The notes under the pieces: model-generated
Databases searched by the model: none
What the model was told of the DNA's origin: nothing
What the model saw: the letters and a program-made list of their open reading frames with translations, nothing else
DNA from: Sphingomonadaceae bacterium
GTDB lineage: Bacteria; Pseudomonadota; Alphaproteobacteria; Sphingomonadales; Sphingomonadaceae
Assembly: GCA_019245455.1 (NCBI GenBank)
Contig: JAFARM010000232.1
Location: 1-11,768 of the forward strand
Length of the DNA stretch: 11,768 bases
Direction of reading: 5' to 3'
Part shown: positions 1 to 7,700 of the stretch, one piece after another
Position numbering within the stretch: the first letter of the stretch is position 1
Layout of the letters: each line of letters begins with the position of its first letter
Made by a program: the position numbers and the translations under genes

Positions 1-1128
1 GCGGCCGTCGGCGCGGGCCATCATCGCCACCTGCGTCGGATAGGCGAAGTCGATGCCGAGATCGTTGAAGCGCCGCAGGATGGCGAGGCCGATCGCATGA
101 CGGGCATCCATCATCGCCTTGAACGACTGGCCCTCGCTGAAGAACACCAGCTCGAAGTCGAGGCTCGAATCGGCAAAGCGGACGAAGTGGCAGCGGTCGA
201 AGCGCGCGCCAGGGGTCGCCGACACGATCCGTTCGATCTCGTGCGGCATCGCCTCCAACAGGTCGCTCTTTGTCTGGTAGGTGACGCCGATGACCATCAC
301 CACCTGCCGCTCCTCGATGCGGGCGAGGTTGGCGATCTGGTCACCGAGCAGCTTGGTGTTGCCGACGATGACCTGCTCGCCCGCCTGCGAGCGGATGCGC
401 ACGGTCTTCAGCCCGATCGCCTCGACCTTGCCGGTGATATTGTTCCAGCGGATGGTGTCGCCGACGCGGAACGGCCGGTCGAACAGGATGGCGAGCGCGG
501 CGAACAGGTCGGCGAAGATGCCCTGTGCGGCGAGACCGATGGCGATGCCGCCGACGCCGAGCCCGGCGACGAGCGCGGTGACGTTGACCCCCAGGTTGTC
601 GAGCACGAGGATGAAGGCGAGCGACCAGACGACGACGTTGACCAGCACGCGGATGATGTTCGACGCGCTGATCAGCGCCGCCTTGTCGTCGCTGAAGGCC
701 GCGCGGCGATCGACGAGGGCGAGGATGAACTCGCGGATCCAGATCGCCCCCTGGATCGCCGCCGAGACGGTGAAGACGAGCTTGATGAAGCCGAGCAGCG
801 CGCCCGGCGGGGCGGCGGCGCGGGCGGCGATCTCGACCGCCAGCGCGCCGAGGAAGAAGCTGCGCGTCTTACGCACCATGCGGCCGATGAAGCCCTTCCA
901 CGTCGTCACGTCGTGGCCCTGGCCGAGCAGGCGGCAGACGCCGAACCGAACGCCGACGAAGACGAGGTAGAGGACGACCGCGCTCGCCGCGCCGATCATC
1001 GCCGCGACGCTGTCGGTCTGCAGCCAGGCGAGCGTCCCGAGCGTCAGGCGGCGGAGCTGGTCGGGGGCGTGGAGCAGGTCGCCCGACAGGCTGGCGGCGG
1101 CGGATGCGGGAGCGTGAGCAGGGGGCAT
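1..1128 (-). CDS. MscS-family mechanosensitive ion channel (3' end outside window)
   Basis: Reverse-strand reading gives 376 codons from ATG at 1128, still open at base 1, so the C-terminus is missing. The product is an inner-membrane channel of the MscS family, which opens under membrane tension to release solutes on hypo-osmotic shock. Hydrophobic segments lie near residues 42-62, 88-102, 111-137 and 158-176. The pore helix, about 180-215, is rich in Gly and Ala and contains GLGVGGIAIGLAAQG, the small-residue packing pattern of MscS TM3. It is followed by FDRPFRVGD (216-224), the start of the cytoplasmic beta domain. The last visible residues (GIDFAYPTQ) match the usual end of the alpha/beta domain, so little is lost. 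It has extra N-terminal helices compared with E. coli MscS. It lies 94 bp downstream of ygfZ on the same strand. No clear ribosome binding site precedes the ATG, so the start is moderately sure. The family is certain; the precise subtype is not. Confidence 0.93.
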   Translation of the reverse strand, partial: MPPAHAPASAAASLSGDLLHAPDQLRRLTLGTLAWLQTDSVAAMIGAASAVVLYLVFVGVRFGVCRLLGQGHDVTTWKGFIGRMVRKTRSFFLGALAVEIAARAAAPPGALLGFIKLVFTVSAAIQGAIWIREFILALVDRRAAFSDDKAALISASNIIRVLVNVVVWSLAFILVLDNLGVNVTALVAGLGVGGIAIGLAAQGIFADLFAALAILFDRPFRVGDTIRWNNITGKVEAIGLKTVRIRSQAGEQVIVGNTKLLGDQIANLARIEERQVVMVIGVTYQTKSDLLEAMPHEIERIVSATPGARFDRCHFVRFADSSLDFELVFFSEGQSFKAMMDARHAIGLAILRRFNDLGIDFAYPTQVAMMARADGR

Positions 1129-1222
1129 GGCGGACCAACGTTGCGGGCGGGCGAACCGGCGCGCGGCTCGGCGGTCGCCTTAAACGGGCGGTCGCGTTAC
1201 GGGAAGATGAACGCGCCCCGGC

Positions 1223-2011
1223 TCAGGCGCGCGGCAGCCACGCCGGCCAGTCGACCGTCAGCGTCGCCCCGCCGGCGGTCAGCGGGCCGTCCGCCGCCTC
1301 GACCCTGAGGTAGGCGATGCCGCGGCCATCGGCGTGGCGGCGCAGCTCGCCCGCGGGCGTGTCGCCGGCGCGGATGGCGACGTCCCCCGGCTCGCCGTCG
1401 ACCGTCACCGGCAGCAGGCGGCGGCGCAGCCGGTCGCGGTGGTGCATCCGCGCCGTGTTCTCCTGGCCGACGTAGCAGCCCTTGGTGAAGCTGACGCCGT
1501 TCAGCTCGACCGCGTTCGCCTCCAGCCACAGCATCCGGTCGAGGAGCAGATCGCCGCTGTCCGCCACCCCGGCGCGCAAGCGGTGGGCGGCGTAGTCGGC
1601 GAGCGTCGCATCGGCCGGCGCGGCGTCGGCGACCCACCGCTGGCCCAGCGCGGCGAGCTGCGGGTCGTGCGGCAGGTCGGCGAGCGGCGCTCCCCACGCG
1701 GCGAAGACGTGCAGCTCCGGCTCGGGCGTGATCGTCACAGCGCGGCGCAGCTTGTACATCGTCAAACGCTTCGCCAGCGCCTCGGCGGCGGCTGCAGCCA
1801 CGTCGACGAACACGCTGCCGTCGCCCGCGGCGGCGTCGTGCAGTACCATGTCGAACAACAGCTTGCCCTGCGCGCTGAGCAGCCCGGCCCACAGCGGCTT
1901 GCCCGGCGCGAGCAGGGCGACGTCGTTCGTCACCAGCCCCTGCAGGAAGTCGCGCGCCTCGGCCCCGCCGACGCGGAGCACGGCACGGTCGGTCAGGCGG
2001 GCGGTCGGCAT
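1223..2011 (-). CDS. ygfZ: YgfZ/GcvT domain folate-binding protein
   Basis: A 262-residue protein of the YgfZ (IBA57/CAF17) family, related to the aminomethyltransferase GcvT. Family members bind tetrahydrofolate and help assemble or repair iron-sulfur clusters in enzymes such as the tRNA methylthiotransferase MiaB; they act in the cytoplasm. The diagnostic motif KGCYVGQE is at residues 177-184 with the conserved Cys at 179, followed by a basic HHRDRLRRR stretch. The N-terminal part has the typical DFLQGLVTND (21-30) and SAQGKLLFDM (46-55) segments. Length is near that of other alphaproteobacterial members and shorter than E. coli YgfZ (about 325). The start at 2011 gives the expected N-terminus, although no good Shine-Dalgarno sequence precedes it. 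The stop TGA lies at 1225-1223. Family assignment rests on the motif and is strong; the exact client proteins are unknown. Confidence 0.94.
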   Translation of the reverse strand: MPTARLTDRAVLRVGGAEARDFLQGLVTNDVALLAPGKPLWAGLLSAQGKLLFDMVLHDAAAGDGSVFVDVAAAAAEALAKRLTMYKLRRAVTITPEPELHVFAAWGAPLADLPHDPQLAALGQRWVADAAPADATLADYAAHRLRAGVADSGDLLLDRMLWLEANAVELNGVSFTKGCYVGQENTARMHHRDRLRRRLLPVTVDGEPGDVAIRAGDTPAGELRRHADGRGIAYLRVEAADGPLTAGGATLTVDWPAWLPRA

Positions 2012-2058
2012 GAGGGCGAGATGGGGCGGCCGGGCGGACGGGGCAAGGCGGCCGCCGC

Positions 2059-2076
2059 GAAGTTCACGAAGTTCAC
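2059..2076. repeat. 9-bp direct tandem duplication
   Basis: The 9-mer GAAGTTCAC occurs twice head to tail (2059-2067 and 2068-2076), about 50 bp upstream of the ygfZ start codon. Read on the minus strand, in the direction of ygfZ, it is GTGAACTTC repeated. It may be a slipped-strand duplication or a remnant of a longer repeat. No function can be assigned. Confidence 0.6.
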
Positions 2077-2173
2077 AGGGGCGACGATGTTCCGTGACAG
2101 CGACTCGCTCGCCCGATCGCCTCCGGCCACGATCGCTAGCACCGCCTGGGGCGTGTAGGACAGCACCATGGGC

Positions 2174-2264
2174 GTCATGCTGGCGGAGGCCAGCATCACG
2201 CTGGTGCGAGACGACAGGCCGGGCGTCTTGCCCGACCGTGGATGCTGGCCTTCGCCAGCATGAC
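2174..2264. repeat. REP-like inverted pair, GCTGGC-stem type
   Basis: Two 24-base arms, 2174-2197 and 2241-2264, are reverse complements with one mismatch and are separated by 43 bases. Each arm is itself a hairpin: GTCAT head, stem GCTGGC/GCCAGC and a 4-base loop (GGAG in one, GAAG in the other, read from the head). The spacer holds a further small hairpin, CGGGC-GTCTT-GCCCG at 2220-2234. A 7-base match (CTGGTGC at 2201-2207 with GCACCAG at 2268-2274) suggests additional pairing. The element fills the gap between the eipA stop and the ygfZ start, both on the minus strand, so it could fold in a read-through transcript. It lacks a T-run and is not a canonical intrinsic terminator. The layout resembles BIME-type pairs of REP sequences. 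Confidence 0.8.
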
Positions 2265-2290
2265 TCTGCACCAGTTTCAGGTGCCGGCGG

Positions 2291-2914
2291 TCAGAACGGC
2301 TTCAGCCGGCTCTCGCGCGTGTAGTTGATCCAGCCCGCGTTGACCCCCAGCCGCAGGCCGACGCCGAGCTTGATCGGCACCAGGATGACGCGGTCGCGCT
2401 GGTTGTAGGTCATGGTGAAGCCGCCGATGAAGTACGCCTTGCCCTCACCCCCCGGATAGCGACGGAACAGGTCGTTGGTGTCGTCGAGGTGGTAGACGAG
2501 CGTGAACACGCGGCTGCCGTCGCCGCCGACATCGAAGCCGACCGACGGCCCGGTCCAATAGACCGGCATCTCGCCTTCGACCTTTGAGTAAAGCGTCCCC
2601 GAGCCATAGCGCAGGCCGACGACGAAGGCCCCCGACGCCTCGCGCCCAACGATATAGCCGTTGGGCCGGCCGTGGTCCTTGAACGCCTTCTCGATCAGCT
2701 TGGCCGCCCCTTCCGCACCCTTGCCGAAGACGCCCTCGGCGGCGGCGATGACGTCCTTTTCCTCGTACGCATCGGCCTTGGGCGTCGGTGGCGCGTCGGC
2801 GGAAGGCGCCGCGTCGGCCGGCGGCGGGGCCGCTGGCGGCGTTCCGCCCGCCTGCTGCGCGGCCGCGGGCAAGGTCATGCCGGCCAACAGGCCAAGCGCG
2901 ATCATCTGGCGCAT
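2291..2914 (-). CDS. eipA: EipA-like periplasmic protein (DUF1134)
   Basis: A 207-residue secreted protein matching the DUF1134 family, whose Brucella member EipA is a small periplasmic beta-barrel protein needed for cell-envelope integrity. Residues 1-20 form a signal peptide ending in AAAQ. Residues 21-47 are a Pro/Ala-rich low-complexity linker, and the conserved domain runs from about 50 to the end. Recognisable family segments are GRPNGYIVGREASGAFVVG (82-100), the YWTGPSVGFDVGG stretch (119-131), SRVFTLVYHL (134-143) and the C-terminal GVGLRLGVNAGW run. Length is normal for the family. The start is supported by a strong GGGAGG six bases upstream. It is transcribed away from ugd across a shared 133-bp spacer. 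Biochemical activity of the family is unknown; the envelope role here is inferred from the Brucella and Caulobacter homologues. Confidence 0.92.
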   Translation of the reverse strand: MRQMIALGLLAGMTLPAAAQQAGGTPPAAPPPADAAPSADAPPTPKADAYEEKDVIAAAEGVFGKGAEGAAKLIEKAFKDHGRPNGYIVGREASGAFVVGLRYGSGTLYSKVEGEMPVYWTGPSVGFDVGGDGSRVFTLVYHLDDTNDLFRRYPGGEGKAYFIGGFTMTYNQRDRVILVPIKLGVGLRLGVNAGWINYTRESRLKPF

Positions 2915-2920
2915 CGTCGT

Positions 2921-2926
2921 CCTCCC
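2921..2926 (-). promoter_or_regulatory. Shine-Dalgarno sequence of eipA
   Basis: Minus-strand GGGAGG (followed by A) lies six bases before the ATG at 2914. It is the clearest ribosome binding site in the window and fixes the eipA start. Confidence 0.75.
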
Positions 2927-2949
2927 GCTCCAACACGCCCCCGCCCACG

Positions 2950-2979
2950 CTTGAATCGCAGCGCCCGCCGGCCGTCAAG
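2950..2979 (-). promoter_or_regulatory. Possible sigma-70 promoter of eipA
   Basis: On the minus strand, CTTGAC (2979-2974), the usual alphaproteobacterial -35 core, is followed after a 17-base spacer (counted from TTGACG) by TTCAAG (2955-2950) as a weak -10. A start of transcription near 2943 would leave a leader of about 30 bases that carries the GGGAGG site. The -35 is good and the -10 matches only three of six consensus positions. I see no comparably good promoter for ugd in the same spacer. Confidence 0.35.
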
Positions 2980-3047
2980 TCCCGTGCTTCCCATCGCATC
3001 CGGCCGCTGCTACCGCGGCGCAGCAACAGCGGAGCGTTCGCCGACCT

Positions 3048-4349
3048 ATGCGTATTACGATGATCGGTTCGGGCTATGTCGGCCTGGTTTCGGGGGCGTG
3101 CTTCGCCGACTTCGGCCATGATGTGTGCTGCGTCGACCTGGATGCCGGCAAGATCGAGCGGCTGCAGGCGGGCATCATGCCGATCTATGAGCCGGGCTTG
3201 GCCGAGCTGGTGACGAACAACGCGCGCGCCGGCCGGCTGACCTTCACCACCGACCTGAAGGCCGGGGTCGCCAATGCCGATGCGGTGTTCATCGCGGTGG
3301 GCACGCCGTCGCGTCGCGGCGACGGCCACGCCGACCTCAGCTACGTCTACGCCGCGGCGCGCGACATCGCCGCGGCGTGCAGCGGCGACACCGTCGTCGT
3401 CACCAAATCGACCGTGCCGGTCGGCACCGGCGACGAGGTCGAGCGCATCTGCCGCGAGGCGAACCCCAACGCCCGCTTCGCCGTCGTGTCGAACCCCGAG
3501 TTCCTGCGCGAGGGCGCGGCGATCCGCGACTTCAAGTTTCCCGACCGCATCGTGGTGGGCACCGACGACCCGCGTGCGCGCGACGTGCTGACCGAGATCT
3601 ACCGGCCGCTGTTCATCAATTCGTCGCCGCTGATGTTCACCGGGCGGCGGACGGCGGAGCTGATCAAGTACGCCGCCAACGCCTTCCTGGCGACCAAGAT
3701 CACCTTCATCAACGAGATCGCCGACCTGTGCGAGGCGGTCGGGGCCAACGTCCAGGACGTCGCGCGCGGCATCGGCAGCGACAACCGCATCGGCTCGAAG
3801 TTCCTCCACGCCGGCCCCGGCTATGGCGGGTCATGCTTCCCCAAGGACACGCTGGCCCTCATCAAGACGGCGCAGGACTTCGGCACCCCGATCCGAATCG
3901 TCGAGACGGTCGCGGCGGTCAACGACACGCGCAAGCGCGCCATGGCGAAGAAGGTCGTCGCCGCGTGCGACGGCTCGGTGCGCGGCAAGACGGTCGCCAT
4001 GCTCGGCCTGACGTTCAAGCCGAACACCGACGATATGCGCGATTCGCCGGCGATCGCCGTCGTCCAGGCGCTGCAGGACGGCGGCGCGAAAATCCGTGCC
4101 TATGACCCCGAGGGCGTCGAGCAGGCGAAGCTGGTGCTGTCGGACGTCGACTATGCGACCGATGCCTACAGCTGCGTCGCGGGGGCCGACGTCACTGTGC
4201 TGATGACCGAATGGGAGGCGTTCCGCGGCCTCGACCTCGACCGCATCGGCAAGTCGATGGCGCGGCCGGTGATCGTCGACCTGCGCAACGTCTACCGCCC
4301 CGACGAGATGGCGCGGCGGGGCATCGCGTATACCAGCGTCGGGCGCTGA
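3048..4349 (+). CDS. ugd: UDP-glucose 6-dehydrogenase
   Basis: A 433-residue cytoplasmic enzyme that oxidises UDP-glucose to UDP-glucuronate in two NAD+-dependent steps, supplying sugar for capsule, exopolysaccharide or lipopolysaccharide. The N-terminal Rossmann fold begins with GSGYVG at residues 7-12 and an acidic VDLD (29-32) that binds the NAD ribose. Catalytic residues are all present: Cys263 in GGSCFPKD (260-267), Lys207 in ELIKYAAN, and Glu151/Glu155 in NPEFLREG (149-156). KSTVPVGT (120-127) and TFKPNTDDMRDSP (322-334) are further family signatures. The length is normal. The start is the only ATG that keeps the full Rossmann beta strand; the upstream Shine-Dalgarno is weak. The gene is divergent from eipA and is followed by a palindromic repeat cluster that may end or stabilise its transcript. 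No glycosyltransferase genes lie beside it, so the target polysaccharide is unknown. Confidence 0.97.
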   Translation: MRITMIGSGYVGLVSGACFADFGHDVCCVDLDAGKIERLQAGIMPIYEPGLAELVTNNARAGRLTFTTDLKAGVANADAVFIAVGTPSRRGDGHADLSYVYAAARDIAAACSGDTVVVTKSTVPVGTGDEVERICREANPNARFAVVSNPEFLREGAAIRDFKFPDRIVVGTDDPRARDVLTEIYRPLFINSSPLMFTGRRTAELIKYAANAFLATKITFINEIADLCEAVGANVQDVARGIGSDNRIGSKFLHAGPGYGGSCFPKDTLALIKTAQDFGTPIRIVETVAAVNDTRKRAMAKKVVAACDGSVRGKTVAMLGLTFKPNTDDMRDSPAIAVVQALQDGGAKIRAYDPEGVEQAKLVLSDVDYATDAYSCVAGADVTVLMTEWEAFRGLDLDRIGKSMARPVIVDLRNVYRPDEMARRGIAYTSVGR

Positions 4350-4364
4350 GCGATCAACCGCCAT

Positions 4365-4391
4365 GTCCGTCATCCCCGCGAAAGCGGGGAC
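4365..4391. repeat. REP-like single unit, CCCCGC-stem type
   Basis: A 27-base unit beginning 16 bases after the ugd stop codon. It has the GTCAT head at 4369-4373, stem CCCCGC/GCGGGG (4374-4379 with 4384-4389) and loop GAAA. An identical 27-base copy starts at 4401, giving a direct repeat with a 36-base period. The hairpin is strong but lacks a following T-run, so any role in ending or protecting the ugd transcript is inference. Confidence 0.8.
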
Positions 4392-4402
4392 GCCCGCCAC
4401 GT

Positions 4403-4516
4403 CCGTCATCCCCGCGAAAGCGGGGACCCATCTCCTGCCGTCCGCCCGTAGCGACGAAGCGCGTCGCATCCTGGCGAATAGCGGGAGATGGGTCCCCGCT
4501 TTCGCGAGGATGACGG
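4403..4516. repeat. REP-like inverted pair, CCCCGC-stem type
   Basis: Two 33-base arms, 4403-4435 and 4484-4516, are reverse complements with one mismatch (a T for C in the stem of the right copy) and enclose 48 bases. Each arm carries the GTCAT head, the CCCCGC/GCGGGG stem, a GAAA loop, and an inner extension reading ACCCATCTCC on the left. The same arm sequence recurs inside pbpC at 11445-11520. The segment lies between ugd and the tRNA gene, and I see no gene in it. The 114-base length and paired arrangement fit a small non-autonomous repeat element, probably mobilised in trans. Confidence 0.85.
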
Positions 4517-4552
4517 GTTGGAAGTCGGGATGATGGAAGCGCCGCCCCTCGC

Positions 4553-4581
4553 TTGCCCCCGCCGTAGCCCCCCGGTATAGG
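4553..4581 (+). promoter_or_regulatory. Probable tRNA-Ser promoter
   Basis: TTGCCC (4553-4558), preceded by C, is followed after 17 bases by TATAGG (4576-4581). Transcription would begin about seven bases before the mature tRNA 5' end at 4594. This fits a sigma-70 tRNA promoter in an alphaproteobacterium (CTTGNN -35). The run of C and G between the boxes makes the exact -10 register uncertain by a base. Confidence 0.5.
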
Positions 4582-4593
4582 CCGGTCCCTCGC

Positions 4594-4685
4594 GGAGTCG
4601 TGGGTGAGCGGCTGAAACCAGCAGTTTGCTAAACTGCCGTACTGGGTAACCGGTACCGAGGGTTCGAATCCCTCCGACTCCGCCA
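4594..4685 (+). tRNA. tRNA-Ser (anticodon GCT)
   Basis: The sequence folds into a complete class II tRNA of 92 bases including an encoded CCA end (4683-4685). The acceptor stem is GGAGTCG (4594-4600) with CGACTCC (4675-4681) and discriminator G at 4682, as expected for serine. The anticodon stem is GCAGT/ACTGC (4621-4625 with 4633-4637) around loop TTGCTAA, giving anticodon GCT at 4628-4630, which reads AGC and AGU. The long variable arm that marks tRNA-Ser is a 7-bp stem, 4639-4645 with 4650-4656, closed by GTAA. The T arm is GAGGG-TTCGAAT-CCCTC. All stems pair well, so it appears functional. No integrase gene or partial 3' duplication of the tRNA is visible nearby. Confidence 0.97.
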
Positions 4686-4696
4686 CTCCGTTCGTC

Positions 4697-4711
4697 GCGA
4701 AAATCTTTCGC
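4697..4711 (+). terminator. Small hairpin after the tRNA, possible weak terminator
   Basis: GCGAAA (4697-4702) and TTTCGC (4706-4711) form a perfect 6-bp stem with a 3-base loop, 12 bases after the CCA end. There is no T-run behind it, so it may be only a processing or pausing hairpin. The rest of the 69 bases between the tRNA and the next gene shows no clear promoter. Confidence 0.25.
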
Positions 4712-4754
4712 TTCGGCGCTGCCACTCCCCTTGTCGCGACTCGCGGCGACGGTC

Positions 4755-7700
4755 ATGCTGCGGTTCATGCAGAGATGGCGCGCGGGGCTGATCGTCGTAG
4801 TGGCGCTGGGAACGGCGCGTGCCGGCAGCGGCCCTGCTCCGGCTGTCGCCGCCTTCTCCCCGGCCGGATCGGTCGAGCGCGTCGAGCAGATCAAGGTGCG
4901 CTTCACGACGCCGATGGTCGCCTTCGGCGACCCGCGCCTGCCGGCACCGATCGCGGGCACGTGCAGCGAGGGTGCGACCGGGCGCTGGGTCGACGCGCAG
5001 AGCTATACGATCGACCTGGCCCAGCCGCTCGCCGGTGGGCGGCGCTGCCGCTACGCGCTCGTCCCGGGACTGAAGGATGCCGCCGGCGCGCGGCTCGCCC
5101 CGGCGCGCTTCGCCTTCGCCACCGGCGGGCCGAACATCCGCGTCGCCCTGCCGGCGGACGGGCGGACGATCGAGGAGGACCAGGTCTTCCTGCTGGCCCT
5201 GAATGCCGCGCCGACCGCCGCCTCGCTCGCCGCCCACGCCGCCTGCGCCATCGACGGCGTCGGCGAGGCGGTGCCGCTCGACATCCTGCCCGACGCGACG
5301 CGCGCGAAGATCGTCGCCTCGGCGGGCAGCGACTACGCGACACGCAACTTCCTGCAGAAGGCAGGGCAGGTCGCGCCCAACCCCGAGTGGAGCGAGCAGC
5401 CGCAGCCGAAGGCCGTCGTCGTCGCCGCGCAGTGCCGCCGCACCCTGCCGTCGGGCGGGCGGGTCAGCCTCGTCTGGGGCGCGGGCATCGCCACCGCCGA
5501 CGGGCTGGCGACGCAGCGGCCCGCCCGGCTGGACTTCAAGATCCGCCCGGCGTTCGTCGCGCGGCTCGAATGCAGCCGCGCCAACCCGGCCGCCGCCTGC
5601 TCGCCGATCGAGCCGATCAGCGTCCGCTTCACCGGCCAGGTGCCGGTCGCGCTGGCCCGGCAGGTGCGGCTGGTCGACGCCGCCGGCAAGGACGCGGCGA
5701 CGGTTCCGTTCAAGCCGCACGTGCAGACGGTCGACGAGCTGACCTTCAAGGGGCCGTTCCCCGAGCGGGCGCGGCTGCGCGTGCTGATCCCGGCGAACCT
5801 GACCGACGACGCCGGGCGGCCGCTGGCCAACGCCGCGCGCTTCCCGCTCGACACCGCGACCGCCGACGCGCCGCCGCTAATCAAGTTCGCCGGCACCTTC
5901 GGCATCGTCGAGGCGAAGGAGGGCGGCGTCCTGCCGGTGACGGTGCGCGCGGTCGAGCCGGCGATCGCGGGGAAGGACGCCAAGGTTGTTGGGGGTCCGA
6001 TCGGCGGCCGCGACGTCGTCGTCGCCGACGACGCGACGATCGCGCAGTGGTTGCGGACGCTCGACAAGGCCGAGGAGCGGACCCACGACGAGGAGCCGAT
6101 CGCCGGCAGCGACGACACGAAGTGGATCGAGACGACCCGCTCGACGCCGCTGATCCGGGCGAACGCGCCGGCGCGCGGCCTGACCATCCGCCGCCAGGAC
6201 GCGCGCGCGTTCGAGGTCGTCGGCATCCCGCTGAAGGGCAACGGCTTCCACGTCGTCGAGCTCGCCTCGCCGCTGCTGGGCAAGGCGCTGCTCGGGCGCG
6301 GCGGCACGCGCTACGTCGCCGCGGGCGCGCTCGTCACCGATATGGCGGTGCACTTCCAGTGGGGCCACGGCCGCAGCCTCGCCTGGGTCACGCACCTGTC
6401 CGACGCGACGCCCGTCGCCGGCGCGCGCATCGCCGTCAGCGACAGCTGCAGCGGCCGTCTGCTCGCCACCGCGGTGACCGACTCCGCCGGCCGCGCGGCG
6501 ATCAGGGATGGCCTGCCCGAGCCGACGGAGGCCGACAGCTGCGACTACGGCGAGCGGCCGCTGATGGTCAGCGCGCGCACCGCCGACGACTTCAGCTTCA
6601 CCCTGACGACGTGGAGCAAGGGCATCGCGCCGTCGGACTTTAGCATCTACGGCGGCGACGCCGAGCGCACGGCGTACCACACGATCTTCGACCGCACCCT
6701 GCTCCGCGCCGGCGAGACGGTGCACATGAAGCACGTCATCCGCGCGCGCACCGATGCCGGCTTCGCGCCGGCCGAGCTGCCGTCCGACCCGACCGTCGTC
6801 ATCCGCCACCTGGCGAGCGACCAGACCTACGCGCTCGACCTGAAGCTCGGCCGCGACGGCATCGGCGAGACGGCGTGGGCCGTGCCCGCCGCCGCCGCGC
6901 TCGGCGAGTACAGCGTCGAGATCGGCGAGCGCGGCGCGACCGAGCGGCACACGTCGGGAACCTTCACCGTCGAGGAGTTCCGCCTGCCGACGATCCGCGC
7001 CCGCGTCGCCGGGCCGGCGAAGCCGCAGGTCGCACCCAGCGCGGTGCCGGTCGACCTGAGCCTCGCCTATCTCGCTGGCGGGGCGGCGGCGCACGCTCCG
7101 GTCAAGCTGAGGACGATGGTCGCGCCGCGCGACCTCGAGATCGCCGACTATCCGAAGTTCAGTTTCACCGGCGAGGATATCGTCCCCGGCATCGTCCGCC
7201 TCGACGGCGCCGACGAACCCGCCGCGGCGGCACCGACGCGGGCGCAGGTCGTGCCGGTAACGCTGTCGGCCGGCGGCACCGCGCGCGTCGTCGTCGACCG
7301 GCTGCCGCCGGTGACGGTGCCGTCGACCCTGTCGCTCGAGATGGACTATGACGATGCCAACGGCGAGGTGGCGACCGCCAAGGGCTCGGTCAGCCTCGAT
7401 CCGGCGGCGGTGCGCGTCGGCATCGCCAAGGACGGCTGGATCATGAAGGCCGACGCCGCCCACCTCCAGGTCGTCGCCCTCGACCTCGCCAACCGGCCGG
7501 TCGCCGGCCAGCACGTCGACGTCCGCCTGTTCAGCCGCGAGACCTATTCGTACAGGAAGCGCCTGATCGGCGGCTTCTACGCCTATGACAACAGCCGCGA
7601 GACGAAGGCGCTCGGCCGCGGCTGCAGCGGCGCGACCGACGACCGCGGGCTGTTCCGCTGCACCCTCGACGCCGGCGTGTCGGGCGAGGCGATCGCGCTG

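Noticed and set aside
97..1308. A 403-codon plus-strand open frame across the MscS gene.
   Set aside because: It lies antisense to a clear MscS-type protein, is almost all Arg/Asp/Glu/Ala, and crosses the intergenic gap. No family resemblance.
1334..2158. A 274-codon plus-strand open frame over ygfZ.
   Set aside because: Antisense shadow; the minus strand encodes the KGCYVGQE signature of YgfZ.
2445..3809. A long minus-strand open frame spanning eipA and half of ugd.
   Set aside because: It overlaps two well-recognised genes in other frames and has no domain of its own.
4365..4427. Two identical 27-base copies with a 36-base period, considered as a CRISPR array.
   Set aside because: Only two copies with a 9-base gap, each a strong hairpin, and further copies exist in inverted orientation and in pbpC. 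This is a dispersed palindromic repeat.
4594..4685. tRNA-Ser as an integration site for a genomic island.
   Set aside because: No integrase gene and no duplicated tRNA 3' end is visible downstream; the following gene has the same base composition as the rest of the window.
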